A stretch of DNA of 64,000 nucleotides from JBAXEO01 sp963789515 (GTDB lineage: Bacteria > Actinomycetota > Coriobacteriia > Anaerosomatales > JAAXUF01): the NCBI GenBank assembly GCA_963789515.1, contig CAWBKW010000001.1, positions 109,446-173,445 of the forward strand. The letters run 5' to 3'. The notes under the pieces are model-generated. The model searched no databases. It was not told where the DNA came from and was given only the letters and a program-made list of their open reading frames with translations. The position numbers were made by a program, and so were the translations under genes. Shown piece by piece: positions 53,425 through 62,828 of the stretch (positions are counted from its first letter, which is position 1; each line of letters begins with the position of its first letter).

Positions 53425-53440
53425 GCAAGTGCTTACTTGC
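53425..53440. promoter_or_regulatory. Palindromic TetR operator
   Basis: GCAAGT-GCTT-ACTTGC is a perfect 6-bp inverted repeat, lying at about +1 to +16 of the promoter for the DUF6544-tetR operon. Repression by the encoded TetR protein is inferred. Confidence 0.65.
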
Positions 53441-53447
53441 TTTGCCT

Positions 53448-53477
53448 AGACTACCTGCCTGCCTGCGGGGATGTCAA
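53448..53477 (-). promoter_or_regulatory. Promoter of the DUF6544-tetR operon
   Basis: On the minus strand a perfect TTGACA (53477-53472) is 18 bp from TAGTCT (53453-53448), followed at once by the palindromic operator. Confidence 0.6.
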
Positions 53478-53639
53478 CTCCTTCGTGGGGAATCACTCGG
53501 AAGGGCGGGCCTCGCCGCGCCTGGGCTCCGAGCCGGTCGGCATTGGCACCCCGCTTGCGAATCCTGCGTTCGGGGGCTCGCGTCGATGCGCGGCCGCCAG
53601 ATGCCGCACCGTTTCGAATGCCGCCACCGAGGAGGCTCG

Positions 53640-54755
53640 ATGCCCGCGCCGGATCGCTTTTCGGGTCGCCACCTGCTGTTGATCGGCGGCGGGCTGTTCG
53701 TCGCGGGGATGGTGCTTCTTGCAGCCGGCGTCTTCGTCTTCGCACAGAGCAGGTCCGTCCCGTCGCCTAAGCCGGTGGTTGCCGCTTCTGTCGCGGCGAG
53801 CGCGGTCATCTCGGCCACCAGACCTGAGCCGGGCAGCCCGCCCCCGAGCTGGTCCTCGACGACTGTCCCCTCGGTCGTGGCGACGGCTTCCCCACCCGCC
53901 AAGCCGATCGCGACCCCGCCCGCAGCCTCCCCTCCTCCCGCGGCGGCGGCGAGCACGAGACTCGCTGCATACCAAGGACTCGGAAGCTGGGTCGACATCT
54001 ACGACGACAGCGCCTGGCGAGATCCGGCTGCTACGGTCGCGGACATGGCGAAGCACGGCGTACGGACACTCCATATCGAGACCGGCAACTCGCGGTCGTC
54101 CGGAGAACTGTTCAAGCCGGCAGAGCTGAAGCAGTTCATCGCCGAGGCCCACGCTCGCGACATGAGGGTCGTGGCGTGGTACCTGCCGGACCTGAAGGAC
54201 CTGGACAAGGACTTCGGGCGAATCGACGCGGCGATCAAGCTCACGACCTCCGACGGTCAGAAGTTCGATTCGTTCGAGCTGGACATAGAGTCGGGAGCGG
54301 TGACCCCGGAAAGCAAGCGCAACCGCGCCCTCCTGACGCTGTCAACGCGGATCCGGGACTCGGTCGGCCCGGCGTATCCACTCGGGGCGATCATCCCGTC
54401 TCCTGTGGGCCTGTCGAGGAAGGGGAGCTACTGGAGCACGTTCCCCTACTCGGATCTCGCGCGGATCTACGACGTCTTCGTTCCGATGGGCTACTACACC
54501 TACCACGGCGACGGCGCGAAGCTCGCCCTCTCCGATACGCTCGGCAACGCCCGGATCCTTCGCGCGCAGAAGGGCTGCTCGGCGGTTCCGATCCACATGA
54601 TCGGGGGCGAGGCCGAGAAGTCCTCGGCAGCCGAGGTGGCGGCGTTCGTTCGCGGAGTGCGTGAGGCGCGCTGCATCGGCGCGAGCCTGTACGGATGGGC
54701 GGGTACCAAGCCGGCTCACTGGCAGGAGCTCACTGCGGTAGGCTCTGGTCCGTAG
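53640..54755 (+). CDS. Membrane-anchored TIM-barrel (glycoside-hydrolase-like) protein
   Basis: About 371 residues. There is a basic start, one helix (LLLIGGGLFVAGMVLLAAGV), a Pro/Ser/Ala-rich linker (about 40-105) and a domain of about 265 residues. Its features include GLGSWVDIYDDSAWRDPAAT, HGVRTLHIETGNSR, RDMRVVAWYLPDLKD, FDSFELDIESG, DVFVPMGYYTY and CIGASLYGW. The alternating strands with terminal acidic residues suggest a TIM barrel of the type in glycosidase-like surface proteins (inference). Substrate is unknown. GAGGAGG precedes the ATG. Confidence 0.65.
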   Translation: MPAPDRFSGRHLLLIGGGLFVAGMVLLAAGVFVFAQSRSVPSPKPVVAASVAASAVISATRPEPGSPPPSWSSTTVPSVVATASPPAKPIATPPAASPPPAAAASTRLAAYQGLGSWVDIYDDSAWRDPAATVADMAKHGVRTLHIETGNSRSSGELFKPAELKQFIAEAHARDMRVVAWYLPDLKDLDKDFGRIDAAIKLTTSDGQKFDSFELDIESGAVTPESKRNRALLTLSTRIRDSVGPAYPLGAIIPSPVGLSRKGSYWSTFPYSDLARIYDVFVPMGYYTYHGDGAKLALSDTLGNARILRAQKGCSAVPIHMIGGEAEKSSAAEVAAFVRGVREARCIGASLYGWAGTKPAHWQELTAVGSGP

Positions 54756-54846
54756 TAGGGCGCCGAGCCGGTCGCGCCTGATCGTCTCGTTGCGGTGCTG
54801 CTGGTGACGAATGCGGCGGATGGACGGGCGCAAGCCTTGCGCGGGC

Positions 54847-55530
54847 TCACCGATTCATGAGGCGGGCGGGAATCTCGAATACCACGATAAGGTAGTAGAG
54901 GGACACGCCGGTCATCACCGCTCCCGCAACGAACGTCAGCGTTCTCTCACGCTCGACCAGCACGTTCACCATCCGTCGACTGGCCGATCTTGTCACCAGA
55001 GAGAAGGCGATGAGTGGTGTTCCGATTCCGAGCCCGAAGGCGAGGAAGTTCAGGATACTCGCCGCCGGATCGGCGATCAGGGCGGCCCTGGCCAGGAACG
55101 CAGCGATGAATGCCGGGTTGCAGGGGACGACGATCGCGCCAAAGAAGAAGCCGTACAGGTAGCTTGCCAGGAGCGGGTTCTTGGGCTCCGGCAGGCGGAC
55201 CTTGTGTCGAATCTCGACCCCCGCCATCATCATGATGCCGACAACGGCGAGAATCGCGAACGCGATCGGCGAGACGATGCCGATCACCTGCTGTAGAGAC
55301 TCCTGAAGCAGGGTCGTGAACACGATCCCGAGCAAGGCCATGAAGCTGATGACACCGGCTGTGACCACGAGCCCCGTCCAGGCGAGCACCGCCCGATCAT
55401 TGCGATCATGACTGGCGAGCCGTGCCATCCTGGCGAGAAAAGCAGGGTAGAGCGGGATCACGCACAGCGCGGTCAGCGGAGTCAGCAGTCCGAGGATGTA
55501 GCTCGTGCCGACGAACCTGAGCGTGTCCAC
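54847..55530 (-). CDS. ccdA: Thiol-disulfide electron carrier CcdA
   Basis: A 227-residue, six-helix DsbD/CcdA-type protein that carries electrons from cytoplasmic thioredoxin across the membrane. The paired Cys are in LTALCVIPLYPAFLARM and AIVVPCNPAFIAAFLARA, each near a Pro as in the family. The GTG start abuts the TAG stop of the thioredoxin-like lipoprotein gene with no gap, so they form one operon and CcdA is the likely reductant of that protein's U-x-x-C site. Confidence 0.88.
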   Translation of the reverse strand: MDTLRFVGTSYILGLLTPLTALCVIPLYPAFLARMARLASHDRNDRAVLAWTGLVVTAGVISFMALLGIVFTTLLQESLQQVIGIVSPIAFAILAVVGIMMMAGVEIRHKVRLPEPKNPLLASYLYGFFFGAIVVPCNPAFIAAFLARAALIADPAASILNFLAFGLGIGTPLIAFSLVTRSASRRMVNVLVERERTLTFVAGAVMTGVSLYYLIVVFEIPARLMNR

Positions 55531-56139
55531 CTAGCGGCCTTTGGCGAGCTCGGCCTTGATCTTCTCGGCGTTCTTCAGGCCCCGCGGCAGCAGGCGAGCG
55601 GAGGTCTGGTCGGCGGAAATGAGAACGATCGGAGCCTGCGGAGGCGTGACGATCTCCGGCCCGAACTTGTTGACCAACTGCTCCGTGAGTTTCGCCGGCG
55701 CGATCGCCACCGGCCCCGACAGACCGCGCTGTTTCCACGTGTCGCGAACCAAGCCAACGTCCTCGTTCTCGTCGATGTCGATGGCCACCAGGACCGTCCC
55801 GCGGTCCTCGGCCAGCAGCCCATCCAGAATGGCCTGCTGGCGCTTGCACGTGCTTCACCAGGCCGCGAATGGGTGGAGCAGCACGGGTTTGCCCTTGTAG
55901 TCGGCGAGGCGGAACTGCTTGCCTGTCACGGCATCCGTGAGCGGGATGTCGAGCCAAGCGATCGTTGAGGCCGCGGGTGGGGCCGGGTTGGGCTCGACGG
56001 CGGGGGTCTCGGCAGCCGCGCTGGAAGGAGGTGGGGCCGGGGCGGGCTCCTGCGTGCTCGCTACCCGGCTCGACGTGCAGCCGAAGAGCGACAGGGCAAG
56101 CGCGAGACACAGGGCGCTGAGCGAACCGATGCGTTTCAC
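55531..56139 (-). CDS. Candidate selenocysteine TlpA/thioredoxin-like lipoprotein (UxxC)
   Basis: 202 residues if the in-frame TGA at 55857-55855 is read as selenocysteine (residue 95). A lipoprotein signal (ALCLALALSLFGC, lipobox L-F-G-C, Cys21) and a Pro/Ala linker lead to a thioredoxin fold: GKQFRLADYKGKPVLLHPFA, A-W-U-S-T-C-K-R-Q-Q, VLVAIDIDENEDVGLVRDTW, cis-Pro region PPQAPIVLIS and ARLLPRGLKNAEKIKAELAK. The TGA replaces exactly the first Cys of W-C-x-x-C, and frame is kept on both sides. Other genes here (tadA, larB) stop at TGA, so the code is not reassigned. A SECIS-like hairpin follows. GTG start with AAGGAG. A nonsense error at a TGC codon is the main alternative. Confidence 0.75.
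55811..55841 (-). promoter_or_regulatory. Candidate bacterial SECIS element
   Basis: Thirteen nt after the TGA, the minus strand reads GCCAGCAG ... CTGCTGGC, a perfect 8-bp stem. Inside is a G/G mismatch, then a 4-bp helix CCAU/AUGG closed by the loop UCUGG. Apical-loop distance (about 26 nt from UGA) and a GG in the loop fit bacterial SECIS elements. The stem also codes for protein (R-Q-Q-A-I-L-D-G-L-L-A), as such elements do. Confidence 0.65.
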
Positions 56140-56183
56140 AGGTGCTCCTTGGGCGCGGGATGACCGGATGCGGCTGAGTTCCT

Positions 56184-56189
56184 TGTATA
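56184..56189 (-). promoter_or_regulatory. -10 element of the selenoprotein-ccdA operon
   Basis: TATACA preceded by GGG on the minus strand, about 45 bp before the GTG start. No clear -35 is visible. Confidence 0.4.
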
Positions 56190-56337
56190 CCCGCAATACC
56201 TGGAGGCGACGCTTCGCGCGTGGAACCGCGTCGCGTCTACGCCATCTTCAGAGGAGGCACTGCGCCCCCCTGCGGCGCGAGCGGAAACTGCCTTGGGGAC
56301 GGTGGTCTCGAAAGGGGGTGCTTCTCGACCGCAACAC

Positions 56338-56376
56338 GAGAAGGCCTGCCGACGGTGAGTGCGGCGAGGCCTTCTC
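56338..56376 (-). terminator. Terminator of the large repeat-protein gene
   Basis: GAGAAGGCCT and AGGCCTTCTC form a 10-bp stem, extended by GCCG/CGGC with one bulge, about 36 bp past the stop codon at 56412. The following minus-strand sequence GTGTTG is only weakly U-rich. Confidence 0.6.
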
Positions 56377-56411
56377 TGTTGGGGCTGTCGATCGGCATGT
56401 ACAGGCGACTG

Positions 56412-59400
56412 TCAGGGAGCGACGTAGAATGCGATTCCGTCGAGCGAGTAGATTGCTGATAGGTTCGCCTGCACGCTGTTCTTCTCAGACTCCGACGCGG
56501 TGTAGAAGTGTGAGCCGTTCTCCCCGTTGTAGAAGCGGTAGACCGGTGTCGTCCCATCGCCCGGAGCCGCGAACACGTTGTAGGCCACGCCGTCGTAGCG
56601 GTATGTCGAAGAGAGGCGCGCGATGACGTCGTCCTTCTCTCCCTCGGCAGCGGTGTAGAAGTGCGAACCGTTCTTCTTGTTGTAGAAGCGGTAGACCGGA
56701 ACCGTCCCTGCGGTCTTGGTGGTGGCAACGTTGTAGGCCGGACCGTCATAGTGCATAGGTCGCCGAGAGGCCCGCGATCACGCTGCGCTCTTCTCGGACT
56801 CCGACGCCGTGTAGAAATGGGCTGCCGTTCTTCTTGTTGTGGAAACGATAGACCGGCTTGGTGGTTCCGCTCGGGGCCGGGACCGTGACGGCGGCGCTGC
56901 AGTCGGCGGCGTTGCCGGCCGCATCGATCGCTCGCACCTGAAGATTGTGAGAACCGGTGCTTACGCTCATGCAGTCCCAAGTCGCGGCATACGGCTCACT
57001 TGGTCGGTGCCCAGGAGCACGCCGTCGGCTCGGAACTCGACGCGGGCGATGCCCGAGCCGGTGTCGGAGGCGGTGGCGGCGATGGCGACGCTACCGGACA
57101 CGGTGGCGCCGGAGGCCGGCGAGGTCAGCGAGACGACGGGCGGGGTGGTGTCGGCGGGTGCCGGGACGGTGATGGCGACGCTCGAGTTCGCCGAGTTGCC
57201 GGCCACGTCGTAGGCGGTTGCCAGGATCGTGTGGGAGCCCGCTGCGGCGGAGGCGGCGTTCCAGGTGCCTGCGTAGGGGGCGGTCGTGTCGGTGCCCAGG
57301 AGCACGCCGTCGGCGCGGAACTCGACGCGGGCGATGCCCGAGCCGGTGTCGGAGGCGGTGGCGGCGATGGCGACGCTGACCGGACACGGTGGCGCCGGAG
57401 GCCGGCGAGGTCAGCGAGACGGACGGGCGGGGTGGTGTCGGCGGGTGCCGGGACGGTGATGGAGACGCTCGAGTTCGCCGAGTTGCCGGCCACGTCGTAG
57501 GCGGTGGCCAGGATCGTGTGGGAGCCGGCTGCGGCGGAGGCGGCGTTCCAGGTGCCGGCGTAGGGGGCGGTCGCGTCGGTGCCCAGGAGCACGCCGTCGG
57601 CGCGGAACTCGACGCGGGCGATGCCCGAGCCGGTGTCGGAGGCCGTGGCGGCGATGGCGACGCTACCGGAGACGGTGGCGCCGGAGGCCGGCGAGGTCAG
57701 CGAGACGGACGGGCGGGGTGGTGTCGGCGGGGGCCGGCACGGTGACGGATGACGCTCGAGTTCGCCGAGTTGCCGGCCACGTCGTAGGCGGTGGCCAGGA
57801 GCGTGTGGGAGCCGGCTGCGGCGGAGGCGGCGTTCCAGGTAGCCTGCGTAGGGGGCGGTCGCGTCGGTGCCCAGGAGCACGCCGTCGGCGCGGAACTCGA
57901 CGCGGGCGATGCCCGAGCCGGTGTCGGAGGCCGTGGCGGCGATGGCGACGCTGCCGGACACGGTGGCGCCGGAGGCCGGCGAGGTCAGCGAGACGGTCGG
58001 GCGGGGTGGTGTCGGCGGGTGCCGGTACGGTGACGGAGACGCTCGAGTTCGCCGAGTTGCCGGCCACGTCGTAGGCGGTGGCCAGGATCGTGTGGGAGCC
58101 GCTGCGGCGCGAGGCGGCGTTCCAGGTGCCTGCGTAGGGGGCGGTCGCGTCGGTGCCCAGCAGCACGCCGTCGGCGCGTGAACTCGACGCGGGCGATGCC
58201 CGAGCCGGTGTCGGAGGCCGTGGCGGCGATGGCGACGATCCGGAGACGGTGGCGCCGGAGGCCGGCGAGGTCAGCGAGACGACGGGCGCGGTGGTGTCGG
58301 CGGGTGCCGGGACGGTGACGGAGACGCTCGAGTTCGCCGAGTTGCCGGCCACGTCGTAGGCGGTGGCCAGGATCGTGTGGCTGCCCGCGGCGGCGGAGGC
58401 GGCGTTCCAGGTGCCTGCGTAGGGGGCGGTCGCGTCGGTGCCCACGAGCACGCCGTCGGCGCGGAACTCGACGCGGGCCACGCCCGAGCCGGTGTCGGAG
58501 GCCGTGGCGGCGATGGCGACGCTGCCGGAGACGGTGGCGCCGGCGGCCGGCGAGTGTCAGAGGACGGTCGGCGGCGGTGGTGTCGGCGGGTGCCGGCACG
58601 GTGACCGAGACGCTCGAGTTCGGCCGAGTTGCCGGCCACGTCGTAGGCGGTGGCCAGGATCGTGTGGGAGCCCGGCTGCGGCGGAGGCGGCGTTCCAGGT
58701 GCCGGCGTAGGGGGCGGTCGCGTCGGTGCCCAGGAGCACGCCGTCGGCGCGGAACTCGACGCGGGCCATGCCCGAGCCGGTGTCGGAGGCCGTGGCGGCG
58801 ATGGCGACGCTACCGGAGACGGTGGCGCCGTTAGCCGGCGAGGTCAGGGAGACGGTCGGCGGGGTGGTGTCGGCGGGGGGCTCGCTCACCTTGGTGCCGA
58901 ACACCTCGACCTCGCAGAGCTGTACCCACTCGGGGTCGTTTTGATCAGACACCGTGAACCTGACGGCCTTGGCCAGGACCGGGGCGAAGGTGATGAGGTT
59001 GTCGTTGGGCGTACCGGCGGTGACGTCCAGGCCGGAGTAGGTGCCGATCGGCTTCCAGGTGGCGCCGTCGGCCGAGTAGGACAGGGCCACCGTGCGGGCG
59101 CCGAAGTCGCCGTCGTTGACCACGTTGACGGAGCTGACGAGGCTCGTGGTGTCGAAGCCCACCGTGACGTACTCGCTGGCCGCCGGGGCCTTGACCCACC
59201 AGGCGGTGTAGAAGGTGTTGTACGCCTTCTTGCCGTCGATGACGTAGCCCGCCAGGGCGCGCGAGTCGAACTGGTTGGAGAATCCGAGCACGGACCCGCC
59301 GTTGGCGGCGGAAGCGACGTTGGTCCCGCCCGGCGCCGGCGGTGCCGCCTGCACACTGACGGAGACGCTCGAGTTCGCCGAGTTGCCGGCCACGTCGTAG

Positions 59401-61490
59401 GCGGTGGCCAGGATCGTGTGGGAGCCGACTGCGGCGGCCGCGGCGTTCCAGGTGCCTGCGTAGGGGGCGGTCGTGTCGGTGCCCAGGAGCACGCCGTCGG
59501 CGCGGAACTCGACGCGGGCCATGCCCGAGCCGGTGTCGGAGGCCGTGGCGGCCATGGCGACGCTACCGGAGACGGTGGCGCCGTTAGCCGGCGAGGTCAG
59601 GGAGACGGTCGGCGGCGTGGTGTCGGGCGCGGGGGCCTGCACGGTGACGGAGACGCTCGAGGCGCTCGAGAGCCCGGCGCCGTTGAACGCCTGGGCCCGG
59701 ATCGTGTGGGCGCCCGGGGTCACCGCCGAGGCGTTCCACGTGCTGGTGTAGGGCGACGAGGGGTCGGTGCCGAGGAGCACACCGTCGACGCTGAACTCGA
59801 CGCGGGCCACGCCTGACTCGGCGTCGGCAGCGGTCGCGGCCATGGCGACGCTGCCGGAGACGGTGGCGCCGGAGGCCGGCGCGGTCAGGGAGACGCTCGG
59901 CGGGGTGGTGTCGGGCGCGGGAGGGGCGCCGCCGTACTCGTAGGCCCCGATGGAGGGGGCCGTGGCGGAGCGGGCGTTTCCGGCGGCGTCGGTCGTCGGC
60001 ACGTTGGGGTCAGCGGACGAGCCCAGGCCCGCCCCGATCAGCGGGCTGCCGGCCCTGGGCCGCCAGTCGGCGTTGACGCCGTAGTTGGTCTTGGAGCTCA
60101 CGTCGGGGTTCACGAAGCACTGCGCGAGGGTCCCCCTGACCCTGGGCACGTCGTAGGGGTTGGCCACGCTGCTCTCCCAGCCGTTGTTGCCGAAGGTGAT
60201 GCGGGAGAAGTCGTAGCCGTAGGTGTTGCCCATCCCGGTGACGAGGTAGTTGTTCTTGAACTGCGCGTTGCCCCACTGCGAGGCCGTCGCGTCCCCGGTC
60301 AGCTTGATGGACCTGAGGTTGCCCTGGCACACGATCGTGTTGTTGTAGATCCTCGTGTTCGTCATGGCGCCGTCGGCGTCGTTTCTGTCGAACCAGAAGT
60401 AAAACGGCGAGGAGTCCTGGTACGGGCCGAGCAGGACGTTGTTCCTGATCGTCAGCCCGTCGGTCTTGCCGTTGGACATGAAGAACGCGGTGAACCGCTT
60501 GTCGGAGTAGCCCACGGCCGGGTCGAAGCTGCCCAGCACGCAGTTCTCGATGGTGAGGTTGGTGAACACGGCGGCCTGGGCGCCGTACCACTGGAAGATG
60601 TCGGTGTGGGAGTTCGGGCCGCTGGCGGTCAGTCCGTAGATCCTGCAGCCGCGCACGGTGTTGTTCGAGCCGTAGACGTGCAGCCCGTCACCGTCGGTGT
60701 TGGCGGGGTCGGACCACCCTCCGGGACCGGTGATCTCGACGTTTTCCAGCGTGTTGTACGAGCCGTCGAGGTTGCCGATGGCCACGTTGTCGCCGAAGCC
60801 GTGGATGAACCCGTCCTTGATGGTGTTGTGGCTCGACTCACTGTCAAAGCTCGCGCCCGTCCAGGGGATGTCGGTGATCTGGAAGTCGCTGATGGTGTTG
60901 TACGACGCGGTGCCGCTGCACGTCGGGCCGTGCCCCGCCGTGGCCGACGTTATGGTGAAGTCCGAGACGGTGTTGTGGTCTCCGGAGACGGCCACCCCCG
61001 AGGACCGGTTGCTCAGCGTCGACAGCGTCCCGAGCGCGAACTGCGACACGTCGACGTAGTCTCCGCTCACGGCGATGCCCTGCTGGATCACGGGCCGGTC
61101 GGTGCCGTATCCCCGGAAGGTGAGGCGGGCGGCGGCGGTACCGGAGCCGGCGAAGGTGACGCGCTCGTTGTAGGTGCCCGACGTGATGTAGACCGTGTCG
61201 CCGGCCTTGGCGGTGTCCGCCGCCTTCTGGACGGTCTTGAACGGGGCGGCCTGGGTGCCGGCGCCGGTGTCAGACCCCGTCGGGGACACGTAGTAGGCGG
61301 AGCCGGCCGCGATCGCGGTGCTGACGGGTGCGAACGGCAGACCGGTCACGAGCAGAGGGAGGACCAGGAGCACGGCCAGCGTTCGCCGCGCGATACGACC
61401 GCTTCGCTTGCGGAGACCATGAAGACGCCTGATACCGGACCTTGTGGCGCACTGCATGGACGATGATTTCATGGGGACACTGATCTGCAT
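56412..61490 (-). CDS. Large secreted beta-helix/Ig-like/F5-8C/DUF5648 repeat protein, multiple frameshifts
   Basis: About 1,690 residues after frame repair. The ATG at 61490 follows GAGGAGCGGAAG. Order of parts: signal peptide (LAVLLVLPLLVTGLPFAPVS...AIAA); right-handed beta-helix or pectate-lyase-like domain (61300-59930; SAYYVSPTGSDTGAGTQAAP, repeated N-T-I/N-T-V turns); two Ig-like units; an F5/8C-like carbohydrate-binding domain (59350-58880; FDSRALAGYVIDGKKAYNTF); seven tandem Ig-like (Big_9-type) units; and three C-terminal DUF5648-type repeats (YRFYN..NGSHFYTASESEK). No LPxTG anchor is seen. The N-terminal 2.8 kb is open; from about 58680 to 56750 nearly every repeat holds one or two indels. 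A polysaccharide-binding or adhesive role is inferred. Confidence 0.75.
56875..58880 (-). repeat. Seven tandem Ig-like repeats, about 285 bp each
   Basis: Each unit encodes about 95 residues with D-T-T-P-P at the start, ASGATVSGSVAIAATASDTG, RVEFRADGVLLGTD, APYAGTWNAASAAAGSHTIL and SANSSVSVTVPAP at the end. The CTCGAG marker recurs at 57181, 57468, 57755, 58042, 58327 and 58613 (intervals 287, 287, 287, 285, 286). Units are almost identical in DNA, implying recent amplification or gene conversion. Lengths above 285 reflect small insertions that break frame. Confidence 0.85.
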
Positions 61491-61856
61491 CTTCCGCTCC
61501 TCATGTGACAGAGAACTGCGACCGGGCGAACGCCTCGGTAGTCGCATGTATCGGCGGCGCCAAGGCGACGCACCACACAGAGGGGAGAAGTACCGGTGAC
61601 GACCATCACACGGCGCTGGTGGCGTCCGAGAAGCGTTGAGGACACGTCCGGGTCGGATGCGCTGCATCAGGGCATGGGGCACAGGCTCCCCGGGCGGGGC
61701 GACTGAGTGCTTCTTGGTGACCGGGGTGCGGCGAGAAGCTCCTCAGAAGGGTCTCTCAAGTCCACTGAGAGACGCGCCGATACAAGAACCGTCAGCAGCA
61801 GGGGGGCACAAGGCCCCTCTCGATGTCCCCAAACGGGGGAGAGGAGGTGCGAGGTC
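61491..61856. other. Divergent intergenic region with structured pilin leader
   Basis: 366 bp between the divergent repeat-protein and pilin genes. On the plus strand it contains a perfect hairpin GTCTCTCA-AGTCCAC-TGAGAGAC (61751-61773). Just before the pilin start, CCTCTC...CCCC-AAAC-GGGG...GAGAGG would fold over the ribosome site GGGAGAGGAGG. No coding sequence and no clear promoter boxes were recognised. Confidence 0.55.
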
Positions 61857-62219
61857 ATGAAGATGTTCCGTAAGGATGAGGGCTTCACCCTCGTGGAACT
61901 CATGGTCGTCGTACTCATTATCGGTATCCTTGTTGCAATCGCCATCCCGGTCTTCAACGCCGCGAAGGCAAACGCGCAGCGCAAGTCGTGCTTCGCGAAC
62001 CAGCGCACCATCGAAGGCAGCGCCCAGACCTACAACGCCGAGAACGATGCTCTTCCGACCTCCGTTGCCGATCTGGTCCCGACGTTCGTCAAGGTCGCCC
62101 CGATCTGCCCGAAGACGCAGCTCGGCTACGCCATCGACGCCAGCGGTACGGTCACCGGTGACAGCGGAGCATCCGCTGGCTGGTCCACCGTCGGCGGCAC
62201 CGCGCACACGCACTTCTAG
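61857..62219 (+). CDS. Type IV pilin-like (prepilin) protein
   Basis: A 120-residue prepilin. Short leader MKMFRKDEG is cut before F-T-L-V-E, with the class III motif and Glu5 kept. It is followed by the hydrophobic helix LMVVVLIIGILVAIAIPVF, then a small soluble domain with two Cys (KSCFANQRTIEGSAQTYNAE; PICPKTQLGYAID) that may pair. The pattern matches major or minor pilins and pseudopilins of Gram-positive type IV systems. No pilus assembly genes are nearby. A strong ribosome site GAGGAGG lies 9 nt upstream, and a terminator follows. Confidence 0.88.
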   Translation: MKMFRKDEGFTLVELMVVVLIIGILVAIAIPVFNAAKANAQRKSCFANQRTIEGSAQTYNAENDALPTSVADLVPTFVKVAPICPKTQLGYAIDASGTVTGDSGASAGWSTVGGTAHTHF

Positions 62220-62244
62220 GCCATTCATCTCTGAGTTCACGAGC

Positions 62245-62276
62245 GAGGCCGGCGGAACCCCGCCGGCCTCGTTGCT
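62245..62276 (+). terminator. Terminator of the pilin gene
   Basis: GAGGCCGGCGG-AACC-CCGCCGGCCTC is a perfect 11-bp stem (62245-62270) followed by GTTGCTTTGC, 26 bp after the pilin stop. Confidence 0.75.
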
Positions 62277-62697
62277 TTGCTGACGAACGCCTCCTGAAGC
62301 GGACGAGCGGCCGGGAGCGACGCACCTTCGCGATTGCACTGCGCATCATGGTGCCGACATACAGGTGCGCTCCCACGCGGAAGGGACCGGGAGCTCGACA
62401 GTCTCCCGGTCCACAGGCTAGCCGACGGTGACCGCAGCACGAGCCCGCGGCTCCCGCATCACGAACCAGCGTCGAGTACTTCGATGCAGCACCTCACCGT
62501 CCATTCGACTCACGTGCCGCGCTGGCCGGATCGCATCCACGGACTCCAGGCTCTCGCGCTACAATACCGACTGCGCCGCAGAGGGGCATTCCGAAGGTGC
62601 CTCAGACGTCTCACGAGTGGCCGGAAGGCAGCCACCGCCCCTTCCCGGTCGGACGGAAGCGAGTTGCTGCTCTCTCGACGACGCAAACGCACCAAAC
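62277..62697. other. Non-coding gap before tRNA-Arg(CCT)
   Basis: About 420 bp with only short, unconvincing frames. A TACAAT -10-like box lies at 62560-62565, about 130 bp before the tRNA, without a good -35. An imperfect GGGACCGGGAG/CTCCCGGTCC inverted repeat occurs near 62385-62415. Nothing else is recognised. Confidence 0.4.
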
Positions 62698-62773
62698 GCC
62701 CTCGTAGCTCAGGGGATAGAGCACAGGTTTCCTAAACCTGGTGTCGGACGTTCGAATCGTCTCGGGGGCACCA
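62698..62773 (+). tRNA. tRNA-Arg (anticodon CCT)
   Basis: A 76-nt tRNA. Acceptor GCCCTCG pairs with CGGGGGC (one T-G), the D arm holds GCTCAGGGGATAGAGC, the anticodon stem-loop is CAGGT-TTCCTAA-ACCTG (anticodon CCT), the T arm holds GTTCGAATC, and A plus encoded CCA ends at 62773. Confidence 0.95.
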
Positions 62774-62828
62774 CAGCATCGCATAGAGGCCCGGCACAGA
62801 CGGCCGGGCCTCGTCATTGCCGGGCGCT

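Noticed and set aside
56875..58880. Tandem repeats considered as a CRISPR array
   Set aside because: Unit length is about 285 bp, there are no unique spacers, and the repeats translate into Ig-like domains.
61491..61856. c-di-GMP (GEMM) riboswitch before the pilin gene
   Set aside because: The conserved ACGCANAG/GGGCAAACC elements are absent; only simple hairpins are seen.
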